64,000 nucleotides of DNA from Nodularia sp. NIES-3585 (GTDB lineage Bacteria; Cyanobacteriota; Cyanobacteriia; Cyanobacteriales; Nostocaceae). A model generated the notes under the pieces. The model was not told where the DNA came from. It ran no database searches and saw only the letters and a list, made by a program, of their open reading frames with translations. A program made the translations under genes and the position numbers. The stretch covers positions 1,868,711-1,932,710 of the forward strand of contig NZ_BDUB01000001.1 in NCBI RefSeq assembly GCF_002218065.1, read 5' to 3'. The stretch's first letter is position 1. Each line of letters starts with the position of its first letter. Shown here in pieces: positions 42,689-50,788 of this stretch.

Positions 42689-43418
42689 AATTAAAAGATT
42701 AAGGCAAGCTATTATTGCAACTGTGGCATCTCCAGTTATCGGCTCCATAGAAGATTATACGTGGGAAGCAATTTTTCACTATGTGAAAAATATACCTTTA
42801 TCAGATCCAGCATTGGGACGCAGCAAGCTTCTTTATGATGCTGTTGATTTGGTGACTCAAACTGGTTGGTCACTCAAATCTCTCCAACTGAATAAACTCA
42901 ACATTGGCAGTTCATTTTTCTTTGTGATTCAGAGAGCAGATATTATCAAAAAAGCTGTCCAATTGGGATATCCCGGTCTAACCGAGCAATCATCGCCTGA
43001 TGCTCTGGGAGCAGCCATTATTCAACATTGGAATGAGAAGATTATTTCTAGTCAGGCGGCACAGGGCGTTGTGAATAGTTATGAAAGCATATTGCTGAAA
43101 ACTATCAAGGGCTACGAGTATATTTACTGTGAGTTTCCACTTTATCCTCTTGACCCAAATACGTTTTCTTGGGCTTGGACAGTAGATAAAATGACTGGGT
43201 TATCAGGCGCAGGACTACAAGGAAGCGTTACAGGCAAAATAGAATTGATTTGGTACAAAAATCAGAAACAACTTTTTAGAGCTAGAACTATTCCTGCACA
43301 AGCGGTTTGTATTACAGTGCAAAGAACTCGTTTGACACTGGATAGATATGTGGAAACCGTGCTTTCTGCTTTGGAAGATCAAATTAATACTCAGTTTTCT
43401 GAGGATGAGCCTGAATAA
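42672..43418 (+). CDS. Putative type II restriction endonuclease
   Basis: 248 residues, start GTG 42672, overlapping the C gene by 17 bases so expression is coupled. No family recognised, but its position between a C gene and a convergent C5 methyltransferase is that of the R gene. A possible PD-(D/E)XK-type site is LLYDAVDL (Asp about 56 and 59) followed by TGWSLKSLQ (Lys about 69). The composition and size are typical of type II enzymes. Recognition sequence cannot be read. Its last 35 bases overlap the end of the methyltransferase gene on the other strand. Confidence 0.75.
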   Translation: MLKDDEIKRLRQAIIATVASPVIGSIEDYTWEAIFHYVKNIPLSDPALGRSKLLYDAVDLVTQTGWSLKSLQLNKLNIGSSFFFVIQRADIIKKAVQLGYPGLTEQSSPDALGAAIIQHWNEKIISSQAAQGVVNSYESILLKTIKGYEYIYCEFPLYPLDPNTFSWAWTVDKMTGLSGAGLQGSVTGKIELIWYKNQKQLFRARTIPAQAVCITVQRTRLTLDRYVETVLSALEDQINTQFSEDEPE

Positions 43419-44541
43419 TAGATGAAGCTATCACTTTACTCAATAGTGGAGGTACAGATTGACCAATTTGAGAAGCCATATCGGTATATGTTCCCAAAAA
43501 ATGAAAATTATCTGGATAAGAATGTAATCTTGCAGCTTCGCGGATTGTAATTGTTCGATCTTGAATAGGGTGGAAAAACCTACCGGATCCTGGATGGAAG
43601 ACCCATCTGGTGATTGTTCTCGCTGGCTTATCCCAGTAAAGTCTACCGTATGCGCCGCTATAATGTTTCTTGGGAGCTAATTCACAAGGTAAATCCCTAG
43701 CATCTTGTCCTTCACCCAGAGCGTGCGCTCTTGCCAATTGGATCGGACTCAAAGCGCGAGCAACATGATTAACAATTCTCAAGCTTTTATTACGAATCAT
43801 AGCTTGATATGTAGTTTGTGGAGCATCAGGATACACGTCTTCGCTATAGTCCTGTCCAGCATCTAGTGGTGGTAAGTCTCCAATCGCATCTCTGACCGTG
43901 ATCAGTGGAGAAACATTTCCCTCTAATAAATTCAGCTGATTATAAGACTTTGTAGTTTTATAGTCACTCCTAATATCACCAAAATTTGTGGGTTCAGGAA
44001 AATGAACTGAGGTATTCAGACTAGCTAGAAAAAAAGCTCTGGATCTCGTTTGTGGTATTCCATAATGTGCAGCATTTAGTGATGAAGAGATAACTTTATA
44101 GCCTAATGATTCCAATTGTTTTGTGATTTCTTCCCTAACTACGCCATTGTAAGCTTTCAAGATTTCAGGCACGTTCTCAATTACGGCATAAAGGGGTCTA
44201 AATTCCTCTACAAATTCCAAAAACGTTCGATATAATTGGTTACGAGAATCATTGAGGTAGCGATAACCAGCAGGAGTATTTCTGGAAAACCCCTGGCACG
44301 GAGGACCGCCAATCAATGCTGTTAGTTCTTCTTGCCGCAAGCCCAAGGCCAATCTTAAGTCGGAAGAATTAACCTGACGTATGTCTTGATGAATGATCTT
44401 AGTGTTTGGGTAATTGTGCTTATAGGTTGCTAAGGCTTTCGCATCTATATCGATTGCACATAAGGATTCAAAACCCGCCATGTGGAATCCTGTAGTCAAA
44501 CCACCCGCGCCAGCAAATAAATCAATAATTTTATGTTTCAT
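43384..44541 (-). CDS. DNA (cytosine-5) methyltransferase of the type II R-M system
   Basis: 385 residues. C5-MTase motifs in order: I FAGAGGLTTGFHMAGF (about 9-24), IV with the catalytic Cys GGPPCQGFSRN (about 78-88), VI ENVPEIL, VIII QTRSRAFFLA, then the target-recognition part, and IX/X RTITRWVFHPGSGRF with IGQSVPPLL. All catalytic motifs look intact, so it should protect the host. The modified sequence cannot be predicted. Transcribed toward the endonuclease gene, with a 35-bp tail overlap. The start codon at 44541 is preceded after one base by a perfect 22-bp palindrome. Confidence 0.95.
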   Translation of the reverse strand: MKHKIIDLFAGAGGLTTGFHMAGFESLCAIDIDAKALATYKHNYPNTKIIHQDIRQVNSSDLRLALGLRQEELTALIGGPPCQGFSRNTPAGYRYLNDSRNQLYRTFLEFVEEFRPLYAVIENVPEILKAYNGVVREEITKQLESLGYKVISSSLNAAHYGIPQTRSRAFFLASLNTSVHFPEPTNFGDIRSDYKTTKSYNQLNLLEGNVSPLITVRDAIGDLPPLDAGQDYSEDVYPDAPQTTYQAMIRNKSLRIVNHVARALSPIQLARAHALGEGQDARDLPCELAPKKHYSGAYGRLYWDKPARTITRWVFHPGSGRFFHPIQDRTITIREAARLHSYPDNFHFLGTYTDMASQIGQSVPPLLSKVIASSIIQAHPQKTEY

Positions 44542-44542
44542 G

Positions 44543-44564
44543 TGTGAATACTATAGTATTCACA
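44543..44564 (-). promoter_or_regulatory. Perfect 22-bp palindrome at the methyltransferase start: putative C-protein operator
   Basis: TGTGAATACTATAGTATTC followed by ACA is perfectly symmetric and ends one base before the ATG. The ACTATAGT core equals the consensus centre of known C-box operators (as for C.Esp1396I, where the methyltransferase promoter has a single site that represses it). It shares most bases with two boxes at 42393-42423. Confidence 0.75.
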
Positions 44565-44595
44565 ATACATAGTCAACTAGATAGTAAATATTAAT

Positions 44596-44622
44596 GCTCT
44601 CCTGAGTAGATGTCAGGAGAGC
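44596..44622. terminator. Perfect 10-bp stem hairpin
   Basis: GCTCTCCTGA (44596-44605) pairs with TCAGGAGAGC (44613-44622), 7-base loop. It lies after the hemJ end, before the methyltransferase promoter, both on the minus strand, so it may end hemJ transcription or insulate the R-M gene. No strong T-run. Confidence 0.6.
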
Positions 44623-44630
44623 GTTAAAAC

Positions 44631-44747
44631 TTAGGACTTACGCAAGAACTCTCTGAAACCCTCTTGACTTCTCTTCGAGACGCTACGCGAACGTGTCCTT
44701 TGTGTCCTTCGTGGTTCGTTTTTCCATATTTTTGCGTAAGTTCCTAA
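44631..44747. mobile_element. 117-bp miniature inverted-repeat element with TTAGGACTTACGCAA ends
   Basis: Left end TTAGGACTTACGCAA and right end TTGCGTAAGTTCCTAA are inverted copies with about one mismatch. Inside are CGAGACGCTACGCGAACG (shared with 5490) and TCCTTTGTGTCCTTCGTGG (AACGCAAAGG repeat family). No coding capacity. It lies just beyond the R-M system. Confidence 0.75.
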
Positions 44748-44781
44748 AACTGATAACTGTTCAATCCGAGGCAAACTTACT

Positions 44782-45378
44782 CTAACTTTGTTCTTGAGGA
44801 ACTTGTGACGGAACTTGTACTATCTCTCCCATCTGCTTTTCTTTATCCCGTCGGCGTTTTTTGGCATAAAGCTGAATAGTCACCGCCATCAAAATAATTA
44901 AGCCAAAAATGCCCCAAACAGTAATATCTGTTGGGAGGTTATTCTTAAACACAGCCAGTAAGACAATCACCAGCAACATAACTGTAGGCGCTTCATTTAA
45001 AGCCCGTAACTGCTGACCACTCCAGCGACACTCATCTACAGCTAGCTGCTTCATTAGACGCTTACAGTAATGATGATAACCGAGTAACAAGGCAACAAAT
45101 AACAGTTTAATATGCAACCAACCTTGTTTTAAAACTTCCGGTTCAGTACTTAATAAGCCTATAGCCATTGCTACCGTCAGCAACATTCCTGGAGTGGTAA
45201 TGATATTGTAGAGGCGCTTTTCCATAATCTGATACTGATTTTTCAGTATCGTTTTTGCTGGTTCTGGTTCTTGGTTAGCTTCAACATGATAAATAAATAG
45301 ACGTACCAGGTAAAATAACCCCGCAAACCAAACTACAATCCCAATCAGATGAAATGCTTTAAACCAGGAATATGCCAT
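44782..45378 (-). CDS. hemJ: Protoporphyrinogen IX oxidase, HemJ type (CopD family)
   Basis: 198 residues, four to five membrane segments. Oxidises protoporphyrinogen to protoporphyrin IX for chlorophyll and haem, in the membrane. Marks: N-terminal WFKAFHLIGIVVWFAGLFYL (conserved His), IITTPGMLLTVAMAIGLLST, and GWLHIKLLFVALLLGYHHYC. The family fit is strong; cyanobacteria usually rely on HemJ. The charged C-terminal tail (KKRRRDKEKQ) is cytosolic. Likely monocistronic. Confidence 0.92.
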   Translation of the reverse strand: MAYSWFKAFHLIGIVVWFAGLFYLVRLFIYHVEANQEPEPAKTILKNQYQIMEKRLYNIITTPGMLLTVAMAIGLLSTEPEVLKQGWLHIKLLFVALLLGYHHYCKRLMKQLAVDECRWSGQQLRALNEAPTVMLLVIVLLAVFKNNLPTDITVWGIFGLIILMAVTIQLYAKKRRRDKEKQMGEIVQVPSQVPQEQS

Positions 45379-45603
45379 GAACTCAAATCTCCGTCAGTGT
45401 GGTTTTGATCCCTTTTTAGGTGTAATAAAAAGTTGACAAATGCAGTCTTAGATAATATTATAAATCCGCCGCAAAAGCATTATTTACTAATTGTAACCAT
45501 ACTTAAACTTAGAGAAATACAAATAATTTGCTGTTGTTTCTCTGTTTTTAGGTATGGTTTCTTGTTTATAATATCGATTTTTCCCAGATTTAGGATGTTT
45601 TCC

Positions 45604-46452
45604 TTAAGTATTTATACGCCGGACAAAAGGCAAAAGGTCTTCTAGAATCGTTTTGTGATAGTGTTCTTGAGGATAATGTCCCACATTATTAATTTTTATT
45701 AACTCAGCATTAGGTACAGAATCAGCAAACTTTTGTGCTACGTCTATAGGTAGCCACGGGTCAATCATCCCCCACTGAATCAGAATTGGCTGTTGCCATT
45801 CTTGAAAGCCAGATTCTATTTCTGACATTGCTTGATCTAGTTGCAAATTCCGTACAGTTGCGAGGAGACTTCGCCCCGCAGTGGAAGCCTTTAAAAATGG
45901 TTTGCGATAAACATCTAAATCTTGATCTTCGATGCGGTAACGACTCCCACCTTCGAGAGTCCGATCCACTAAGAGGGGGTCTTGTGTCATCATTTCACCT
46001 GCCAATGGTAAACCGAGTTGTTTAATTTTCCAAGGCAATTTGGCAGTTGTGGAAATCGGTGCATTTAAGATAGCTATGTTAGCAATTTGTTCAGGATGGC
46101 GCAAAGCATATTGTAAGCCTACAGAACCTAAATATCCTTGAACAACTAAAGAAAAACGTTCTAGTTCTAACGCCTTGACAAATCCTTCTAAGGCAGTAAT
46201 AAATTTATCAGGTGTGTATGCAAAATCCCATTTTTCGGGCTGGGCAGAAAAACCGTAACCAATCCAATCAGGTGCGATCGCTCTGTTTCCCTGACTCCCT
46301 AAAGCGGGCATAATATTGCGCCAGCTATAACTCTGTGATACTAAACCGTGTAGTAATACTACAGGCAGCAAGTCAGTTCTGCCAATTGGTTCACACTCGC
46401 GATAAAACCATTTTAGAGAATCTACGGTAATTTTATGTTCTGTTAAAGACAC
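45604..46452 (-). CDS. Alpha/beta-hydrolase-fold protein with altered nucleophile elbow
   Basis: 282 residues, related to haloalkane dehalogenase/epoxide-hydrolase-like proteins: VVLLHGLVSQSYSWRNIM (oxyanion HG), APDWIGYGFSAQPEKWD, and NNVGHYPQEHYHKTILEDLL (His). The nucleophile elbow, normally GxSxG or GxDxG, reads SLVVQGYLGSVGL, placing Tyr107 where Ser/Asp would be. I recall similar elbows in homologues of other cyanobacteria, so this may be a conserved non-hydrolytic branch. No signal peptide. No clear operon partner. Confidence 0.85.
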   Translation of the reverse strand: MSLTEHKITVDSLKWFYRECEPIGRTDLLPVVLLHGLVSQSYSWRNIMPALGSQGNRAIAPDWIGYGFSAQPEKWDFAYTPDKFITALEGFVKALELERFSLVVQGYLGSVGLQYALRHPEQIANIAILNAPISTTAKLPWKIKQLGLPLAGEMMTQDPLLVDRTLEGGSRYRIEDQDLDVYRKPFLKASTAGRSLLATVRNLQLDQAMSEIESGFQEWQQPILIQWGMIDPWLPIDVAQKFADSVPNAELIKINNVGHYPQEHYHKTILEDLLPFVRRINT

Positions 46453-46585
46453 ACTATTTTCCTAATAAAACGTCAAACAATTTTAGATTTTGGATTTTAG
46501 ATTTTGGATTGATTCCACTGATAAATCAGGAGGCTTCTACCATTAAGCAACTATTGGTCAAAGCACAAATATAAAAAACAGTTTT

Positions 46586-47698
46586 TTATTGCAAATCGTT
46601 AGAAGTTATCATCTCACGAATTGCGTCAGCTGTGGCTGGTGCTAGTAAAACACCATTGCGGTAGTGTCCAGTAGCTAGGAGAATATTGCTAAATCCTGGG
46701 AGTTGTTCAATCACTGGTGCGGGACGACCTTCAGGGCGGGGACGTAAACCTGACCAAGTGCGGATAATCTCGGCTGGGGCTAAATCTGGGCAAAAGGCGA
46801 TCGCTTGCTGCCAAACTGTAGCTAACAATTCTGGATTTGGTAGTATTTCATCGGCATTACTCGGAAACTCCACCGTCGCGCCTACCCAGTAATCACCGCC
46901 CCCTAGAGGGACAACATGGACATCATTACCAGTAATCACCGGCTGAAAGTCAGAATTACCTAATGGTTGATCTAAATGTATGTGTAATGCTTGCCCCAAA
47001 ACTGGGCGGATATCAAGGGTTTGGTTTAACTGTGCCGTCAGAGGTGTGGAACCTAGCCCCGCAGCTACTACAATCCAATCGGCGCTAATTTTGCCCTCTG
47101 TCGTCTCCACTGAATGACATTGACTAACTTTGTCCATCTTTGGGGTTGGGGTATCCATTCCCAAAACATTCACACCAAATTTGCAAGTTACCCCATTGTG
47201 CTGGGCAGCTGCAACTAAAGCTAAGGTCAAAGCAGTAGGATCAAGTTGGCAATCTTCAGGAGAGTAAACCGCGCCCGTAATTTTGGCATGATCAACTTGA
47301 GGACAGAGATTTTTGAGTTTGGCTGTATCCCAAAGTTCTAATTTCCAACCTTGAGAATGGCGAACTGCGGCGAGGTTTTCCCATCCGGCTAAATTCTCCT
47401 CTTCCCAGACAAGACTGAGAATACCTTGGCGATTAAAAGGAATTGTCCGCCCTGTGATTGCTTCTAATTCAGGAATTAAGGTTTCATAGCGTTGAATGCT
47501 AGTTTGTCGCCTTTGCCAAGCCTGACCTTTAATTTTATGACTAATCACGCCCATTAAAACCCCCAGGGCTGCACCTGTGGAAGCTTGGGCGGGTGGTTGA
47601 CGGTCGATGACTGTGATTTTTAAGTTTTTAACTAGGCTAAGTTCATAGGCGATCGCAGCCCCAATTACACCACAACCGATGATGACTACACGACTCAT
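46586..47698 (-). CDS. thiO: Glycine oxidase ThiO-like FAD oxidoreductase
   Basis: 370 residues of the DAO family. Makes iminoglycine (dehydroglycine) for thiazole synthesis in the thiamine pathway. Marks: VVIIGCGVIGAAIAYELS (FAD Rossmann motif), STGAALGVLMGVISH, LDPTALTLALVAAA, DWIVVAAGLGSTPL, and TWSGLRPRPEGRPAPVIEQL with ATGHYRNGVLLAPATA. The pattern GLRPxxxxGxPxxG and the length fit ThiO better than other DAO members. In many cyanobacteria ThiO is fused to ThiG; here it is separate. Confidence 0.9.
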   Translation of the reverse strand: MSRVVIIGCGVIGAAIAYELSLVKNLKITVIDRQPPAQASTGAALGVLMGVISHKIKGQAWQRRQTSIQRYETLIPELEAITGRTIPFNRQGILSLVWEEENLAGWENLAAVRHSQGWKLELWDTAKLKNLCPQVDHAKITGAVYSPEDCQLDPTALTLALVAAAQHNGVTCKFGVNVLGMDTPTPKMDKVSQCHSVETTEGKISADWIVVAAGLGSTPLTAQLNQTLDIRPVLGQALHIHLDQPLGNSDFQPVITGNDVHVVPLGGGDYWVGATVEFPSNADEILPNPELLATVWQQAIAFCPDLAPAEIIRTWSGLRPRPEGRPAPVIEQLPGFSNILLATGHYRNGVLLAPATADAIREMITSNDLQ

Positions 47699-47787
47699 TG
47701 TTTTTTAGATAATATTTATCACTTAGGGGCAGAGAGAAAAGTTAAAAAAGTTTCCCTCTACCCCTTGTAACTAGTCGTCTAAGTTAC

Positions 47788-48246
47788 TTATGCTTCCGGG
47801 TTTGTATCAGGAAGCAGTTGGAAGAACTTATCAATGTCTTCCATCGCTTCTTGGTAGCTACTCAACGCCAGTTGGGTATCACTCTGTCCAGCTGCTTGAT
47901 CGATTTTAACCAGATGGTTAAGCAAATCTCGCGTTTTTTGCCGTGCTACGGGTTGAGTAGAGGGTAGGAGGTTGGGAATGATATAAGTCATGCTTGACCT
48001 AGCTTCAGTCATAGGACCATGTATAAAATTACTGACATCAATCCAATCCTGTTTTTTAATCAGGGTTTTCAGTTCTGCTGCGCGATCGCGCACAGCCTGA
48101 ATTTTCGGAACGTATTCCTGAATTCTCTCCAGTTGAATTGCTGTGTAAGTTGGAGGTGCAACTGTGACGCTAGGGCCACCACAACTGATCAGAAATGTAG
48201 CCAATAATACTAAAAGCAGAGAAAAAATCGAGCGTTGACGCGCCAT
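47788..48246 (-). CDS. psbQ: Photosystem II extrinsic lipoprotein PsbQ (CyanoQ)
   Basis: 152 residues. The signal sequence FSLLLVLLATFLISCGG has a lipobox with Cys22, so it is a thylakoid lumen lipoprotein. The rest is the four-helix PsbQ domain: AIQLERIQEYVPKIQAVRDR, FIHGPMTEARSSMTYIIPNL and SYQEAMEDIDKFFQLLPD. CyanoQ stabilises the oxygen-evolving side of PSII. Transcribed alone. Confident. Confidence 0.94.
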   Translation of the reverse strand: MARQRSIFSLLLVLLATFLISCGGPSVTVAPPTYTAIQLERIQEYVPKIQAVRDRAAELKTLIKKQDWIDVSNFIHGPMTEARSSMTYIIPNLLPSTQPVARQKTRDLLNHLVKIDQAAGQSDTQLALSSYQEAMEDIDKFFQLLPDTNPEA

Positions 48247-48616
48247 AAACTGAATTTAATGTGTTTTGTGTGTGCAGATTAACAGTGTAATTTTAGATCG
48301 CTGGGGTGATCTATCGTTCTACTTCACAAGGGATTTTTCGGAAATTTCTGGTTATTGGGGTGGAGATTTTTGCTTAATGGCATAGTTACTGCCTGTTTTT
48401 GGAAAAATTAAGTATAATTACTCAAGATAACCCTGCTCAGTCTCCAAAAAATTGATCCACAGTTGTGGATTAACTTTATTGTGAGGAAAGCGTAATTTTA
48501 AATTTGCTAAATCTAAAAGGTATTGATAAGCAGCAAACACCAATATAATCAGCCTTCTGGCGGTTTTTCTGTCGTAAAATTCCCCCTAGATCGGCAAAAT
48601 ATAGGAGTGTTTTTTC
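48247..48616. other. Divergent intergenic region between psbQ and a hypothetical gene
   Basis: 370 bp with both promoters. It contains a perfect 16-bp palindrome ATCCACAGTTGTGGAT (48455-48470), embedding DnaA-box-like TCCACA/TGTGGA halves. No T-run, no RNA gene seen. Confidence 0.45.
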
Positions 48617-49045
48617 GTGAACGCATCTGAACAAGCAACAAACCTTGAACTCGCCAGCAAGATTGCTACGGTGGTGAATTTGTTTAAATTCGAGTTTCCT
48701 GATGCTAAATCGGATCTCAAACCTTGGAAGGATGACCCAGAAACCAGGGAGTTGATTGATCCAGATTCTATAGACATCGGCTTTCACTTTCCGGGAATCA
48801 GCAAATCTTGGCGCAGTCGCAGTATTTTGATTCAAATCCGATTTTACCAAGATCCCATAAATCAGTCACGTCGTGCCATTGGTTTAGAAGTGGCTGGATT
48901 TGACCATCGCGGTGAGGCTTGGCGACTTTCGACAGTGGAAAACTGGAGTTTTGTCGGTATGGCTGAACCTTCGCCACAAGTCGGGGACAAACTCAAGCAG
49001 ATTTGTCGGCACATTTTAGAGGTTTTTAATCAAGCCAGTGATTAA
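48617..49045 (+). CDS. Conserved-looking hypothetical protein (142 aa)
   Basis: Start GTG 48617 (MNASEQATNLELASKIATVV). Not assigned to a named family. A soluble protein with an amphipathic N-terminal helix, a mixed centre (SIDIGFHFPGISKSWRSRSI, LIQIRFY) and a C-terminal helix VGDKLKQICRHILEVFNQAS. No signal peptide. Composition resembles cyanobacterial core hypotheticals. A minus-strand open frame at the same place is its shadow. Confidence 0.6.
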   Translation: MNASEQATNLELASKIATVVNLFKFEFPDAKSDLKPWKDDPETRELIDPDSIDIGFHFPGISKSWRSRSILIQIRFYQDPINQSRRAIGLEVAGFDHRGEAWRLSTVENWSFVGMAEPSPQVGDKLKQICRHILEVFNQASD

Positions 49046-49168
49046 TCTAGGTTAATTTTCTACCTCAAGGTTTCACAAAGGTGATAAATTTCCAATAATT
49101 AACGTTAATTAAAGGTACAGATCGACTCCGGTTTAACAGGACAGGTTTGGCTTGCGATCGGGTTATTC

Positions 49169-50665
49169 TTAATATCCATCCAGAAGCTTCAAATTAGTCA
49201 GCACCGATAATGGCTGAATATCGCTGATTTGATTGGATTTAAGGCTAAGTTCAGTCAAATTAGTCAGCGCCAATAACGGCTGAATATCGCTGATTTGATT
49301 GGAGTGGAGCAAGAGAGCAATCAAATTAGTCAGCGCTGATAACGGCTGAATATCGCTGATTTGATTGGAGCCAAGGGCGAGAGAAGTCAAATTAGTCAGC
49401 GCCGATAACGGCTGAATATCGCTGATTTGATTGGAGCCAAGCATGAGAGAAGTCAAATTAGTCAGCACCGATAACGGCTGAATATCGCTGATTTGATTGG
49501 AGTGGAGCAAGAGAGAAGTCAAATTAGTCAGCGCCGATAACGGCTGAATATCGCTGATTTGATTGGAGTTAAGCCTGAGTTCAGTCAAATTAGTCAGCGC
49601 CGATAACGGCTGAATATCCCTGATTCCATTGGAGTCAAGCCTGAGTTCAGTCAAGTTAGTCAGCGCCGATAACGGCTGAATATCCCTGATTTGATTGAAG
49701 TCAAGCATGAGAAAAGTCAAATTAGTCAGCGCCGATAACGGTTGGATATCCCTGATTTGATTGGAGTCAAGCATGAGAAAAGTCAAATTAGTCAGCGCCG
49801 ATAACGGTTGGATATCCCTGATTTGATTGGAGTCTAGCCTGAGAGAAGTCAAATTAGTCAGCGCCGATAACGGTTGGATATCCCTGATTTGATTGGAGTC
49901 TAGCCTGAGAGAAGTCAAATTAGTCAGCGCCGATAACGGTTGGATATCCTTAATTTGATTGGAGCCAAGGACGAGGGAAGTCAAATTAGTCAGCGCCGAT
50001 AACGGTTGGATATCCTTGATTTGATTGGAGTCTAGCCTGAGAGAAGTCAAATTAGTCAGCGCCGATAATGGCTGGATATCCTTGATTTGATTGGAACTGA
50101 TGTCGAGAAAAGTCAAATTAGTCAGCGCCGATAATGGCTGGATATCCTTGATTTGATTGGAACTGATGTCGAGAAAAGTCAAATTAGTCAGCGCCGATAA
50201 TGGCTGGATATCCCTGATTTCATTGGAGTCAAGCATGAGAAAAGTCAAATTAGTCAGCGCCGATAATGGCTGGATATCCTTGATTTTATTGGAGTCGAGC
50301 CTGAGTATAGTCAAATTAGTCAGCGCCGATAACGGCTGAATCTCCCTGATTTGATTGGAGTTAAGCCTGAGAAAAGTCAAATTAGTCAGCGCCGATAATG
50401 GCTGGATATCCTTGATTTCATTGGAACTGAGGTCGAGGGAAGTCAGCTTGGTAAGGCTTTCGTTAGCCTGCTCGCAGTTTTGAGTATTAGCCTTTTGTAA
50501 CAGAATCTCAACTGTATGTCTTGTTTGTGGAGATAAAGTTGATTTTTGCTGACACCAATCGCTAAAGCTTTTAGGAGTTACGAAACTAGCCACAAGAGTC
50601 TTTGTGTATAGTGCCAACGTAGTACCAATTATCAAACCAATTAGTAAGCTAAATTTGATTTTCAT
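49169..50665 (-). CDS. Secreted/anchored leucine-rich-repeat protein with 19 near-identical repeats
   Basis: 498 residues. N-terminal 70 residues: signal/anchor hydrophobic segment (FSLLIGLIIGTTLALYT) and a region with two Cys (SFSDWCQQKS; NTQNCEQA). From residue 71 there are 19 complete 22-residue LRR units of the internalin type, consensus LTNLTxLxLxSNQIxDIQPL-SA, plus a partial 20th and end KLLDGY. Such LRRs form a solenoid for protein binding. It lacks a known C-terminal domain. Repeats are almost identical at DNA level, so its length is probably unstable. Confidence 0.9.
   Translation of the reverse strand: MKIKFSLLIGLIIGTTLALYTKTLVASFVTPKSFSDWCQQKSTLSPQTRHTVEILLQKANTQNCEQANESLTKLTSLDLSSNEIKDIQPLSALTNLTFLRLNSNQIREIQPLSALTNLTILRLDSNKIKDIQPLSALTNLTFLMLDSNEIRDIQPLSALTNLTFLDISSNQIKDIQPLSALTNLTFLDISSNQIKDIQPLSALTNLTSLRLDSNQIKDIQPLSALTNLTSLVLGSNQIKDIQPLSALTNLTSLRLDSNQIRDIQPLSALTNLTSLRLDSNQIRDIQPLSALTNLTFLMLDSNQIRDIQPLSALTNLTFLMLDFNQIRDIQPLSALTNLTELRLDSNGIRDIQPLSALTNLTELRLNSNQISDIQPLSALTNLTSLLLHSNQISDIQPLSVLTNLTSLMLGSNQISDIQPLSALTNLTSLALGSNQISDIQPLSALTNLIALLLHSNQISDIQPLLALTNLTELSLKSNQISDIQPLSVLTNLKLLDGY
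49188..50455. repeat. Array of 66-bp near-perfect tandem repeats in the LRR gene
   Basis: About 19 copies of a 66-base unit containing GTCAAATTAGTCAGCGCCGA on the plus strand. Most unit-to-unit changes are at a few codons (positions 6-9 of the LRR and the basic residue after I). Third positions are also conserved, which is expected from recent duplication or conversion rather than protein selection alone. Confidence 0.9.
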
Positions 50666-50788
50666 GAATTACTTTAATGTTGTGGTGTAGGACAAAAAAA
50701 CTTGCAAATAAGAAAACACGAAATCACCTAAGATCAGGAGAAAATCGAAGTTGGAAAATTCATTTCTGGGTAATCCCAAAAGCCGTAA

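Noticed and set aside
48455-48470. Replication origin suggested by DnaA-box-like halves
   Set aside because: Only one imperfect pair, no cluster of boxes, no dnaA or dnaN nearby.
49188-50455. CRISPR array because of regular repeats every 66 bp
   Set aside because: Repeats are contiguous, in frame with an LRR protein, and the variable parts are codon-sized rather than spacers.
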